A DNA stretch of 64,000 nt. Source: Streptomyces sp. WMMB303 (lineage in GTDB: Bacteria; Actinomycetota; Actinomycetes; Streptomycetales; Streptomycetaceae). The stretch is from positions 248,001-312,000 of the forward strand of contig NZ_JARKIN010000001.1 in assembly GCF_029351045.1 (NCBI RefSeq), read 5' to 3'. Positions 27,241 through 35,541 of the stretch are shown one piece after another (the stretch's first letter is position 1; every line of letters starts with the position of its first letter). Under the pieces are notes generated by a model. It searched no databases. It worked only from the letters and a program-made list of their open reading frames with translations, and was not told the DNA's origin. Position numbers and translations under genes: made by a program.

Positions 27241-27461
27241 GAGCGCCTCATCTCCTCGGACTGCGCGCCGGCTTCCGTGCGCGGCGGCCGCTTCCCGGCC
27301 GCACTCTCCACCTGCCCGCGAAACGCGAGGTCATGGCACCCGAATCGGCGATTCATCTCACGTATCGTCGCGACTCGGGGCACCCGGACGGCGCCGGAAG
27401 TCGCGGCTCCACACGCGGGGAAGGCGTTCGGGCCCGTCGGCGGATGCATCGGCAGGTGTAC

Positions 27462-27836
27462 TCAGGCGGCCTGCGCGGGCAGATCGGGCCAGCGCGCGCT
27501 GACCGTCTTGCCGGGGCCGTCGACGGTGACTTCCACCGAAGGGGTGAGCGCGTGCACCAAGTGCATGCCCCATCCGCCGGATCCGTCCAGTGCACCGCTG
27601 CGCACGCCCGGCAGTTCCCGACTCGCGTCCCGCACCTCGACGCTCAGGACACCACCGGTCCGGTCGATCACCAGCAGCCAGGGACCCGAGGTGTGGCGCT
27701 CGGCGTTGACAACGAGTTCGGTGACCACGGTTCCCACCGTGGCGGCGTCGACGGTCGGGCAGTGTTCCACCACGTAGGCGGCGGCCAGGGCGCGGGCGTC
27801 GGCGACGGACGCTTCGTCGGAATGAAGTGACAACAC
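27462..27836 (-). CDS. RsbW-like anti-sigma factor / histidine-kinase-type ATPase
   Basis: A 124-residue GHKL ATPase domain alone: the N box is VVTELVVNAERHT and the G box GSGGWGMHLVHAL. Such proteins bind SigB-type sigma factors and phosphorylate their antagonists. The GTG at 27836 follows AGGAGG with six-base spacing. It is 221 bases upstream of the sigma factor gene on the same strand, making it the likely partner; no antagonist (STAS) gene is visible beside it. Confidence 0.82.
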   Translation of the reverse strand: MLSLHSDEASVADARALAAAYVVEHCPTVDAATVGTVVTELVVNAERHTSGPWLLVIDRTGGVLSVEVRDASRELPGVRSGALDGSGGWGMHLVHALTPSVEVTVDGPGKTVSARWPDLPAQAA

Positions 27837-28008
27837 GATGTTCCTCCTCTTCCGTTCGCCCCCGTATGCCCGACCGCACCGCTCGACACACTCCCCGACG
27901 TGCCCGCCTGTGAGAAGTGAAGAAGGCGGAATGTCACCTTTTCGTACCGTCATGCACCGGTAGTTCGCCGACCGTCGTGCGCCCGGCGCACCGACGGGAT
28001 ACCAGCAC

Positions 28009-28251
28009 TCAGAGCGGAAGGCGCCCGCGCGCCCTGCGCCCTGCCGAACCACTCCGCCCGACGGCCTTCTGGCTGCTGCGGAAAGGCTTGCTCAACAACC
28101 GGCCCAGCGCTCCCGGGGCCTTGCCCGCGGTGCGGTTTCCGGCACCCAGCGTCCGCTGGGTGCCCCGCTCCGGGCGACGGGACAGCCGCGGCGCGAGAAA
28201 CGCCAGAACGAGCAGGACCACACACACCGCGACGATGCCTACGACGGCCAT
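28009..28251 (-). CDS. DUF6411-like small membrane protein
   Basis: An 80-residue protein: one N-terminal membrane helix (MAVVGIVAVCVVLLVLAFLA) then a strongly basic tail (LSRRPERGTQRTLGAG ... KPFRSSQKAVGRSG). This pattern matches the DUF6411 family of Streptomyces, unknown in function. Ribosome site GGGAGAG upstream. It probably lies in the membrane with the basic tail in the cytoplasm, facing phospholipid or nucleic acid. Confidence 0.7.
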   Translation of the reverse strand: MAVVGIVAVCVVLLVLAFLAPRLSRRPERGTQRTLGAGNRTAGKAPGALGRLLSKPFRSSQKAVGRSGSAGRRARGRLPL

Positions 28252-28457
28252 GATGCAGCACTCTCCCTGAGTTCGGCGGTCGTCGCGCCGGGTGCGCGAC
28301 ACCGCGTCGAGGCTGCCGGGTGTCCGCCGTCCCGCGGGCCAAACCAGCGCGCGTGCGCGGGACGGACGCACCCGGTGCGCCTCGCACTCCCCGTCGGCCC
28401 GGCACAGGCGGGGAGCCCCCGGAGGCCGCCTTCTTACTGGAGGGTAGGCACGATCCA

Positions 28458-28488
28458 CCCCTTGTTATACAGTCCGTCTAACAAGGGG
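28458..28488. promoter_or_regulatory. perfect inverted repeat, likely repressor operator of the diiron oxygenase operon
   Basis: CCCCTTGTTA (28458-28467) and TAACAAGGGG (28479-28488) are perfect ten-base arms with an 11-base spacer, in the 388-base gap before the AurF-like gene. The core GTTATAC...GTCTAAC looks like a TetR-class site. No regulator gene is adjacent. The rest of this gap shows nothing else. Confidence 0.6.
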
Positions 28489-28639
28489 TCCGGGGGCCTC
28501 GGCGTCCGCTCCGCCGAGCGCACCGGCGGCCCGGCCCGCGGAGACTGCGTCCGGGCCCACCCTCCACCGGCACACCAGCACCCGTACCGCACCGACGGGG
28601 GCCGGAACGGCCCACTGTCCGAACCCGAGGAGTCGCAGC

Positions 28640-29554
28640 ATGGCAAGCAGCATCACCCGGCCGGACCTTCCGCAGCTCTCCGAGGAGGACGGCGTCGCCC
28701 GGCGGCTGCTGGACTCCTCGGCGAAGCTGTCCTACGACCCGCTCGCCGAAGTCGACTGGGACACCCCGCTGGACGAGGACTTCCACGGCACGAGCCCGGA
28801 GTGGAGCACCCTGTTCGGCACCGCCTACTGGGCCGAGTTGACCGACGCGCAGCGCAAGGAACTCACCCGCCAGGAAGCCGCCTCGGTGGCCGGTACCGGC
28901 ATCTGGTTCGAGATGATCCTGCAGCAGATGATCCTGCGCGACGTCTACGCCAAGGATCCGTCCCAGGAGACCGTCCAGTGGGCGCTGACCGAGATCGCCG
29001 ACGAGTGCCGGCATTCGATCATGTTCGCGCGCGGGGCCAAGAAGCTCCGGGCACCCGCCTATCAGCCCCGCCGCGTGGCCCGCGAACTCGGCCGGGCGTT
29101 CAAGACCCTCGCCTTCGGAGAGGCCGCCTACGCGGCGATCCTGGTGGCCGAGGAGGTCCTCGACGTGATGCAGCGGGACTGGATGCGTGACGAGCGGGTC
29201 GTGCCGTTCGTCCGCACCATCAACAACATCCACGTCGTCGAGGAGTCGCGGCACATGAAGTTCGCGCGCGACGAGACCCGCAAGCGGCTGGCCAAGGCCG
29301 GCCGGCTGCGCCGCCAGATCAACGCGTTCGCCATCGCCGTCGCCTCCTACGTGATCGTCACCAGCATGGTGAACCGGAAGGTGTACGCCACCGCCGGTCT
29401 GGACGAGAGCCGCGCCCTCCGCGAGGCGGCGGCCAACGAGCACCACAAGTCGATGCTGCGGTCGAGCTGCGCGGGACTCATGGAGTTCCTGGCCTCGGCC
29501 CGGCTGCTGACCAGGCCGGCGCTGGTCTTCTACAAGCGCGCCCACCTGATCTGA
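28640..29554 (+). CDS. AurF-type diiron oxygenase
   Basis: A 304-residue non-haem diiron oxygenase of the p-aminobenzoate N-oxygenase (AurF) family. The metal ligands line up with AurF: E91 (WFEMIL), E122 and H125 (ADECRH), E171/E172 (AEEVLD), and H198, E202, H205 (HVVEESRH). GAGGAG precedes the ATG by seven bases. It is followed 60 bases later by a ferredoxin-fused NADPH reductase that can supply its electrons. AurF oxidises aryl amines; members elsewhere act on other substrates, so the natural substrate is unknown here. Confidence 0.85.
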   Translation: MASSITRPDLPQLSEEDGVARRLLDSSAKLSYDPLAEVDWDTPLDEDFHGTSPEWSTLFGTAYWAELTDAQRKELTRQEAASVAGTGIWFEMILQQMILRDVYAKDPSQETVQWALTEIADECRHSIMFARGAKKLRAPAYQPRRVARELGRAFKTLAFGEAAYAAILVAEEVLDVMQRDWMRDERVVPFVRTINNIHVVEESRHMKFARDETRKRLAKAGRLRRQINAFAIAVASYVIVTSMVNRKVYATAGLDESRALREAAANEHHKSMLRSSCAGLMEFLASARLLTRPALVFYKRAHLI

Positions 29555-29614
29555 CCCCGCCCGCCCGCGTCGCGGCGCCTCCCACCGCCGCACGCCGCAC
29601 ACGGAACCGGCCCC

Positions 29615-31288
29615 ATGACCTACGCCATCAGCCAGAACTGCTGCAACGACGCCACCTGCGTCTCCGTCTGCCCGGTCAACTGCATCCACCCCACTCCCGG
29701 CGAGCGCGACTTCGGCAGCACCGAGATGCTCTACATCGACCCCGCCGCGTGCATCGACTGCGGGGCCTGCGCGGACGCCTGCCCGGTGGACGCGGTCTTC
29801 CCGGTGGAGAACCTCACCGGGCCGCAGCGGGCGTACGCCGAGATCAACGCCGCCTACTACGCCGACGCGCCCGCACCCCGACCCGCGGAGGACAGCCCCA
29901 ACTTCCACCCCTGGAGCGAGCCGTCGTTCCCGCGGACCCTGCCCTCCGACTTCACCGCGCCCCGGGTGGCGATCGTCGGCACCGGCCCGGCCGGCATGTA
30001 CACCGCGGAGGACCTGCTGCTGCACACGGCTGCCGAGGTGACGCTGCTGGACCGGCTCCCCGTGGCCGGAGGACTGGTGCGGTACGGCGTCGCGCCCGAC
30101 CATCCGGCGACCAAGGGCATCGGTGACGCCTTCGCCCGGTTCCACAGCCACCCGCGGGTGCGGATGCTGCTGGGTGTCGAGGCGGGCCGGGAGATCACGG
30201 CGGAAGAACTGAGCGCCCACCACGACGCCGTCGTCTACGCCGTGGGGGCTCCCGGTGACCGGCGGCTGGGGATTCCGGGCGAGGAGGCGGCCGGCTCTCT
30301 CGCCGCCACCACCTTCGTCGCCTGGTACAACGCCCATCCGGACGTCCCGGCGGACGCGATCGATCTGTCGGCGCCGCGCATCGTCGTGGTGGGCACCGGC
30401 AACGTCGCCCTCGATGTGGCCCGCATCCTGCTGACCGACCCGGAGGAGCTGGCCGGTACGGACATCGCCGACCACGCCCTGGCGGCCCTGCGCGCGAGCG
30501 CCGTGCGCGAGGTCGTACTGCTGGGCCGCCGCGGCCCGGAGGACGCCGCCTGCACCCGGCCCGAACTCCGCGCGCTGACCCGGTTGTCCGGGGTGCGGCC
30601 GGTCGTCGACGACCACGACCCGCGCACCGGCACGGCGATCGACGCCGCGGGGCCGCAGGAGAAGGCCGCGCTGCTCCGCGACATCCCACGCGAACGGGTG
30701 GACTACTCCTCTCCGGCGGCCTCCGGCCCCCGACGCCTGGTCTTCCGCTTCCACTCAGCGCCGCTCGAGGTGCGTGACTCCGTCGACGGCGGCCGGGAGG
30801 CACACGGCGACCTGCACGTCCGGGTCACCGGGGAGGCGGGCGGTACCGGCATCCGGACGGGGATGCTGCTGCGGGCCGTCGGCTACCGGGGCGCGCCCGT
30901 CCCCGGGCTGCCCTTCGACGAGGACAGCGGGACCGTCCCGCACGAGGGCGGGCGGGTGGCCGGCCTGTCCGGCAGCTACGTGGTGGGCTGGATCAAACGG
31001 GGGCCCACCGGGGGCATCGGCGCCAACCGCTCCTGCGCGGCCGAGACCGTCACGACGCTGCTGAGCGACGCGGCCGACGGCTCCCTTCCGCAGCCCACCG
31101 GCTCCGCGAAGGCGTTCCGGCGCCTGGCCCGACACCGCAGCAGCCATCTGGTCGACGCGCGGGGGCTGGCGGCCATCGACCGCGCCGAGCAGGCGCGGGG
31201 CCGCCGCGCCGGCCGACCACGCAGCAAGCTGGCGACCGTGCCCGCGCTCGTGGCCGCCTCCCGCTCCCGCCTCCCGCTCCCCCGCTGA
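29615..31288 (+). CDS. fprB: ferredoxin-fused NADPH:ferredoxin reductase (FprB/adrenodoxin-reductase type)
   Basis: A 557-residue two-part protein. Residues 1-75 form a bacterial ferredoxin with two cysteine sets (CVSVCPVNC and CIDCGACADACP). Residues from about 108 onward are an adrenodoxin-reductase-like flavoprotein: FAD motif VAIVGTGPAGMYTAEDL, NADPH motif IVVVGTGNVALDVARIL and the late stretch GWIKRGPTGGIGANR. It can pass electrons from NADPH to its own or a separate ferredoxin. Its place behind the AurF-like gene makes it the natural electron source for that oxygenase. Mycobacterial FprB has the same layout. Confidence 0.9.
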   Translation: MTYAISQNCCNDATCVSVCPVNCIHPTPGERDFGSTEMLYIDPAACIDCGACADACPVDAVFPVENLTGPQRAYAEINAAYYADAPAPRPAEDSPNFHPWSEPSFPRTLPSDFTAPRVAIVGTGPAGMYTAEDLLLHTAAEVTLLDRLPVAGGLVRYGVAPDHPATKGIGDAFARFHSHPRVRMLLGVEAGREITAEELSAHHDAVVYAVGAPGDRRLGIPGEEAAGSLAATTFVAWYNAHPDVPADAIDLSAPRIVVVGTGNVALDVARILLTDPEELAGTDIADHALAALRASAVREVVLLGRRGPEDAACTRPELRALTRLSGVRPVVDDHDPRTGTAIDAAGPQEKAALLRDIPRERVDYSSPAASGPRRLVFRFHSAPLEVRDSVDGGREAHGDLHVRVTGEAGGTGIRTGMLLRAVGYRGAPVPGLPFDEDSGTVPHEGGRVAGLSGSYVVGWIKRGPTGGIGANRSCAAETVTTLLSDAADGSLPQPTGSAKAFRRLARHRSSHLVDARGLAAIDRAEQARGRRAGRPRSKLATVPALVAASRSRLPLPR

Positions 31289-31453
31289 CCGGCGACACCG
31301 CCGAACCGGGACAGCACTCCGGCGGGACCGACATGGCCGGGACCGCCCCCGTCGCCGACCGCCCCCGTCCGACCGTCCGGGTCTTCGTTCCGGGCCGGAC
31401 GTACGGACCGGCCCGCCGGGGGCAGGCACCGCTGCGGGACGGCGCACACGACG

Positions 31454-31909
31454 CTAGCGGGAGGCCGGTGCCGGGCCCTCGTGCTCGTCCCCGGCGGGGA
31501 CGAGGCCGTCGGCCACCAGACCGGCCAGGACCGCCTCGCCCAGCGCGTGCACCGCGGACTGCGGGCGGACCATCACCGTCAACTCCGCGATCCGGCCCTC
31601 CGGATCGAGGTGCAGCAGGTCGATACCGTGGATCTGCCTGCCGTTGACGACAGCCCGGAAGACCAGCCCCGCGGCGGGGGCCTGGTCCCCGTCCCGGCCG
31701 GCCTGTGCGGTGCCGTCGAGATGTCCGACGTAGCGGAAGTCCTCGAACGTACGGAGCAGGACCCCGAAGAGGCCCAGAACCGCCTCCCGGCCTTCGAACG
31801 GGGTGAACTTCACCGGACTGTGGAGCCGGATCTCCGGGGTGAACAGCCCCTCCAGGGCGCTGAGATCGCGGCTGTCGACGGCGGCGCGGAAGCGGTCCAC
31901 TGTGGTCAT
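31454..31909 (-). CDS. SnoaL-like (NTF2-fold) protein
   Basis: A 151-residue NTF2-fold protein: DRFRAAVDSRDLSALEGLFTPEIRLHSP at the start and HGIDLLHLDPEGRIAELTVMVRP near the end are typical of SnoaL-like domains. These serve as cyclases, isomerases or ligand binders; no function can be read here. It is divergent from a PadR regulator with nested palindromes between the two, so it is the likely regulated target. Confidence 0.8.
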   Translation of the reverse strand: MTTVDRFRAAVDSRDLSALEGLFTPEIRLHSPVKFTPFEGREAVLGLFGVLLRTFEDFRYVGHLDGTAQAGRDGDQAPAAGLVFRAVVNGRQIHGIDLLHLDPEGRIAELTVMVRPQSAVHALGEAVLAGLVADGLVPAGDEHEGPAPASR

Positions 31910-31920
31910 GGCTCACCCTT

Positions 31921-31958
31921 GATAGTCATGAGTACGATTACTCAGATTCATGACTATC
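31921..31958. promoter_or_regulatory. nested palindromic operator between SnoaL-like and PadR genes
   Basis: Outer perfect arms GATAGTCATGA (31921-31931) and TCATGACTATC (31948-31958) surround an inner perfect palindrome TGAGTA-CGAT-TACTCA (31929-31944). Its position between divergent genes points to the PadR protein binding here and controlling both. Confidence 0.7.
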
Positions 31959-32010
31959 ACGCCCTCGGTGCCCTGGACAGGGGCGTGCACGGCGGAGAGG
32001 GGACGGCCCG

Positions 32011-32580
32011 GTGGCTTTGCGGCACGCCGTACTGGCGGCGCTCCTGGACGAGGAGTTGAGCGGATACCAACTGGCCAAGCAGTTCGACGCGGGTGTGGCG
32101 AACTTCTGGCACGCGCTGCCGCAGCAGGTGTACGCGGAGTTGACGAAGCTGGAGGAGGACGGGCTGGTCTCGGGACGCGAGGTGGTCCAGGAGTCCCGCC
32201 CCAACAAGCGCCTCTTCCAGGTCACCGACGCCGGGCTGGACGCACTGCGGCGCTTCGCCGCGACCCCTGCGAAGCCGACCTTCGTCCGCGACGACCTCCT
32301 GGTCGCGGTACAGGCCGCCGACCACCTCGGCACGGCGGACCTGATCGACCGGCTCGAGCAGCGGGCCGCCTTCGCGCAGACCAGGGCCGAGCTGTTCGAA
32401 GCGCTGCTGCGGACGATGCGCGGGAACCGCGCGGAGGAGGAATTCCTGCGACACGGCAGGCGGATCGGCCCCTATCTGACCTGCCTGCGCGGCCTGGACT
32501 TCGAGCGGAACAACCAGGAGTGGTGCCGACGCACCGCGGGGGTCCTGCGGGAGCGGAACGGCACAACCGACCCCGAGTGA
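32011..32580 (+). CDS. PadR-family regulator
   Basis: A 189-residue PadR protein: the N-terminal winged helix is LRHAVLAALLDEELSGYQLAKQF with VYAELTKLEEDGLVSGREVV, and the C-terminal dimerisation domain carries Vir/PadR_C-like helices. The start is GTG at 32011 after GGAGAGGGG. It is divergent from the SnoaL-like gene and the 101-base gap has a striking nested palindrome, a probable autoregulatory site. Confidence 0.87.
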   Translation: MALRHAVLAALLDEELSGYQLAKQFDAGVANFWHALPQQVYAELTKLEEDGLVSGREVVQESRPNKRLFQVTDAGLDALRRFAATPAKPTFVRDDLLVAVQAADHLGTADLIDRLEQRAAFAQTRAELFEALLRTMRGNRAEEEFLRHGRRIGPYLTCLRGLDFERNNQEWCRRTAGVLRERNGTTDPE

Positions 32581-32699
32581 CAACACGGCGCCTACCCGGC
32601 ACCTGCCCGTCCCGGCGAGCGACCGAGGCGGCCCCCGACGCGTCCGGGGCGCGCGGGAAGCCGCGTCCCGGTCACGCGCGGGCCGCCCGGGGTGTGCCG

Positions 32700-33320
32700 C
32701 TAGGAGAACAGCGCGAGATCGCCCGCCCCGGCCCGCACGATCTCGACCGTGTCCCCGGAGAAGTCCACCACCGTGGTGGGCTCGGTACCGCAGTCGCCGG
32801 AGTCGACCACGGCGTCCACGACGTGGTCGAGCCGCTCCTTGATCTCCCAGCCCTGGGTCATCGGTTCGTCCTCATCCGGGAGGAGGAGGGTGCTGGAGAG
32901 CAGCGGCTCGCCGAGTTCGGCCAGCAGTGCCTGTGCGACCACGTGGTCGGGGATACGGACGCCGACGGTCTTCTTCCTCGGATGCAGCAGCTTGCGCGGC
33001 ACCTCCCTGGTCGCCGGGAGGATGAACGTGTAGCGGCCCGGCGTGGCCGCCTTGATCGCGCGGAACACGTCGTTGTCGACGTGCACGTACTGGCCGAGCT
33101 GCGCGAAGTTCTGGCAGACGAGCGTGAAGTGGTGGCGTTCGTCGAGGTTGCGGATGGAGCGGATGCGGGACATGCCGTCGCGGCTGCCCGGCCGGCACCC
33201 CAGAGCGAAGCAGGAGTCCGTCGGATACGCGATGAGCGCGTCCGCGCGGATGCTCTCGACCACGGTGCTGATGGTCCGGCGCTGTGGGTTCTCTGGGTGC
33301 ACGTCGAAGTACTTCGCCAT
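32700..33320 (-). CDS. YrdC/YciO/Sua5-family protein (threonylcarbamoyl-AMP synthase-like)
   Basis: A 206-residue member of the YrdC superfamily. YPTDSCFALGCRPGS and the run around KAATPGRYTFILPATREVPR are characteristic, and TVGVRIPDH follows. It resembles the YciO branch more than the universal TsaC/Sua5 enzyme that makes the t6A precursor. ATP and RNA binding are expected from the family; its essential paralogue is probably elsewhere. Stands alone. Confidence 0.85.
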   Translation of the reverse strand: MAKYFDVHPENPQRRTISTVVESIRADALIAYPTDSCFALGCRPGSRDGMSRIRSIRNLDERHHFTLVCQNFAQLGQYVHVDNDVFRAIKAATPGRYTFILPATREVPRKLLHPRKKTVGVRIPDHVVAQALLAELGEPLLSSTLLLPDEDEPMTQGWEIKERLDHVVDAVVDSGDCGTEPTTVVDFSGDTVEIVRAGAGDLALFS

Positions 33321-33417
33321 CCACCGACCCTAAAGCGTCTCCGCCGGGCCGTGCCCGCCGGACGGGGTGCGGTGCCGCCCGAAGGGGCTGGTGCGCCGGC
33401 CGCTACGCGCGGCGCGG

Positions 33418-34029
33418 TCACGGTCCGCCGTCCTCCCCGGGGTGCTCCTCCCGGGGGCGGTCGAGCACCAGGTCGGCGGCGTGCGCCCGCACCTCGGCCC
33501 GCGTCCGGCCCTGGTAGTCGGCGGCGATGAAGTGCTCGCCGATCGCCACGCAGAAGGCGAGCATGCTGCGCGCCTCCACCTCGTCGGGGTCGGGGCAGAA
33601 GGTGCCGATCATCTCGCGCAGCAGCGCCATCCGCCGGTTGTCCACCCTGCGCAGGCGCTCGGCGACCGCGGCGTCCCGGCGAGCCCAGCCGCGGACCGCG
33701 AGGTCGATGGGGAGCAGCCGGTCGCTGGAGAAGGTCAGCGCACCGGCCCGCTGGATCTTGGTCTTCGGGTCGCCGCCCTCGCGCTCGACGCGGTCGATGA
33801 CCCCGTCGACGCTCTCCCGCTCCCAGGTATCCAGCATCGCCTCCAGCAGCGCTCCCCGGTCGGCGAAGTAGCCGTAGAAGCCCCCCTTGGTGACGCCGAG
33901 GTGCTTGGCCAGCGCTTCGACGCGGACCGCGTCCGGGCCGCCGCGGGCCAGCACCCGCAGCCCCTCCTCGATCCACCGGCTCCGGGGGGTGCGCGCAGCG
34001 CCCACGATGCCTTCCACCTCGCCTCTCAC
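33418..34029 (-). CDS. TetR-family regulator
   Basis: A 203-residue TetR protein with the DNA-binding stretch VEALAKHLGVTKGGFYGYFADRGALLEAML near residue 40. A C-terminal ligand domain follows. Start GTG at 34029, with another GTG 12 bases inside as alternative. Upstream is GCCATCGTATGGC (34074-34086), a small perfect palindrome that might be its operator. Divergent from a small secreted-protein gene. Target unknown. Confidence 0.85.
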   Translation of the reverse strand: MRGEVEGIVGAARTPRSRWIEEGLRVLARGGPDAVRVEALAKHLGVTKGGFYGYFADRGALLEAMLDTWERESVDGVIDRVEREGGDPKTKIQRAGALTFSSDRLLPIDLAVRGWARRDAAVAERLRRVDNRRMALLREMIGTFCPDPDEVEARSMLAFCVAIGEHFIAADYQGRTRAEVRAHAADLVLDRPREEHPGEDGGP

Positions 34030-34203
34030 CCGGGTACCCGGTCTCGCATACGGGCACGGCCGACGTTGTGTACGCCATCGTATGGCCGAACCGGATCAGC
34101 GGCGCGGACGGGAGACCCCGGAGGCGGGGGGCGTGTCCGCTGCGGACCGGGGCTCGTTGTCGTAGTGATCCGTCGTGCGGTACCGACAGCCGGGAGGAAC
34201 CGG

Positions 34204-34434
34204 ATGCACAAGCGAGCGCTGGCGCTGGGAATGCTGACCGCCGGAGCGTCCCTGCTGGGAGCGGCCACCGCGGCACAGGCCGCGGTGGCCGACGGCGGGT
34301 CGCAGCCTTCGGCCGCCCCGGCGCCGGCCCCGGCCGGCGGTGCCGGCAAGCTCGGGCTCGGCACCCTCATCTCCCAGCCCGAGCAGCAATTGCGCACCCT
34401 GGGGGAAGAGGCCCAGCGGTACGGGCAGCGCTGA
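34204..34434 (+). CDS. small secreted protein
   Basis: A 76-residue precursor with a clear Sec signal peptide (MHKRALALGMLTAGASLLGA, probable cleavage after AAQA near residue 27). The mature part of about 50 residues is Ala/Pro-rich, then LGLGTLISQPEQQLRTL. GGGAGGAA precedes the ATG. No family recognised. A strong hairpin terminator follows about 40 bases after the stop. Confidence 0.65.
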   Translation: MHKRALALGMLTAGASLLGAATAAQAAVADGGSQPSAAPAPAPAGGAGKLGLGTLISQPEQQLRTLGEEAQRYGQR

Positions 34435-34475
34435 TCCGGGCGGCGGCGCCTGCCGCCGGGAGGCTCCTGGACGTA

Positions 34476-34502
34476 CCCATCCGGGCGGCCCGCCCGGATG
34501 GG
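34476..34502 (+). terminator. hairpin terminator after the small secreted protein
   Basis: CCCATCCGGGCG (34476-34487) and CGCCCGGATGGG (34491-34502) form a perfect 12-bp stem with a three-base loop. Confidence 0.7.
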
Positions 34503-34533
34503 CGATGCCGGCCCGGCCCGGGCGATCAGCTCC

Positions 34534-34632
34534 TCAGCAGCTTCCGCAGTCCCGGCTGGAGGCGCCGTGCGCTTCCACCATGGCGTCGCACAGCTGTCGG
34601 ATCCGTTCCGGTGGCAGCGCGCGGCTGCGCAC
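34534..34632 (-). CDS. candidate 32-residue protein downstream of blaB
   Basis: A short frame on the blaB strand begins with GTG five bases past the blaB stop and ends at 34534. It reads LPPERIRQLCDAMVEAHGAS and closes with DCGSC, a CxxC-like end that looks protein-like rather than random. The possible ribosome site (GAGG) is too close to the GTG, so either a different start or read-through coupling would be needed. Weak evidence. Confidence 0.28.
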   Translation of the reverse strand: MRSRALPPERIRQLCDAMVEAHGASSRDCGSC

Positions 34633-34636
34633 CGCC

Positions 34637-35539
34637 TCAGCCGTGCCGCAGATGGTCCCGCAGCTCGCGGGCGACCTGGGCCATCAGGGCCTCGGCGCCG
34701 GGCTGGGCCACCGCGGGTACCCGGGACTCGGTCAGGGCCGCGACGGCGAAGACGTCGCCGTCCTCGTGCTCGACCACCCCCACCTCGTGCCGGAGGTTGA
34801 GGAGGGTGCCCGTCTTGGACGCCCAGGTGGCCGCGTCGGAGCTGAAGTCCGGCGCGAGCCGTTGGCGCAGCACGTTGTCGGCCATCAGGGAGCGGATCCG
34901 CGCCGCGACGTGCGGGTCAACGGCCGAGGGGGTCCAGAAGACTTCCAGCAGGTCGGCGAAGGCCCGGGCCGTCCCGGAGTTGGCCCGGGTCACATCGAGT
35001 TGCGGGAGCCGGTGGCCGTGCCCGCCGGTGGCGGCGCCGACGGCGAGGGAGTGCGCCAGAGGCGCGTTCTGCGCCGGTAGGTGCTCCACGGGCGTGTCGG
35101 TCAGCTCGCCGAGGGCGTGCCGGATCGCGAGGCCCCGCACCCCCAGCGCCCGCACCCGGGCATCCACGTCCCCGGGCGGGGTGAGGCCGAACAGGGCGTT
35201 GGCGGCGGCGTTGTCGCTGAGGGAGGTGCTGAGGTAGAGGAGGTCGTCGAGGGCGACGCGGGCCGGATGCCGGAAGCGGGTGAGCCCGGTGGGGCCGGGC
35301 CGGGTGGCGCGGCCCGGCTGCACGTCGAGCTGCTGGGCGCCGTCGAGTTCACCGCGCCGGATACGCTCCAGGGTCGCGAGGGCGAGGGGCAGCTTGACGA
35401 GGGAGGCGACGGGCAGCTCGAAGTCCGGGTCGATGCCCGCCTCCCGCCCCGTCCGCAGGTCGCGCACGAGGAACGAGCCGGTCAGTCCGCCGTCGTGCAG
35501 GGCCTGGCGCAGCTCCCGCAGCAGGTGGCCGTCCGTCAT
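34637..35539 (-). CDS. blaB: BlaB-like SxxK protein of the beta-lactamase regulatory pair
   Basis: A 300-residue protein of the class A beta-lactamase fold without a signal peptide. Motifs: SLVK (nucleophile serine and lysine, about residue 46), SDN in STSLSDNAAAN, and KTG in ASKTGTLLN. In Streptomyces cacaoi, BlaB has this kind of fold and is needed, with the LysR protein BlaA, for beta-lactamase expression. Here it starts two bases after the LysR gene and both are divergent from the bla gene, the same plan. An independent cytoplasmic hydrolase role cannot be excluded. Confidence 0.8.
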   Translation of the reverse strand: MTDGHLLRELRQALHDGGLTGSFLVRDLRTGREAGIDPDFELPVASLVKLPLALATLERIRRGELDGAQQLDVQPGRATRPGPTGLTRFRHPARVALDDLLYLSTSLSDNAAANALFGLTPPGDVDARVRALGVRGLAIRHALGELTDTPVEHLPAQNAPLAHSLAVGAATGGHGHRLPQLDVTRANSGTARAFADLLEVFWTPSAVDPHVAARIRSLMADNVLRQRLAPDFSSDAATWASKTGTLLNLRHEVGVVEHEDGDVFAVAALTESRVPAVAQPGAEALMAQVARELRDHLRHG

Positions 35540-35541
35540 GC

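Noticed and set aside
28478..30754. Open frame of 758 codons on the minus strand opposite the AurF and FprB genes
   Set aside because: Antisense shadow; both plus-strand genes have full motif sets.
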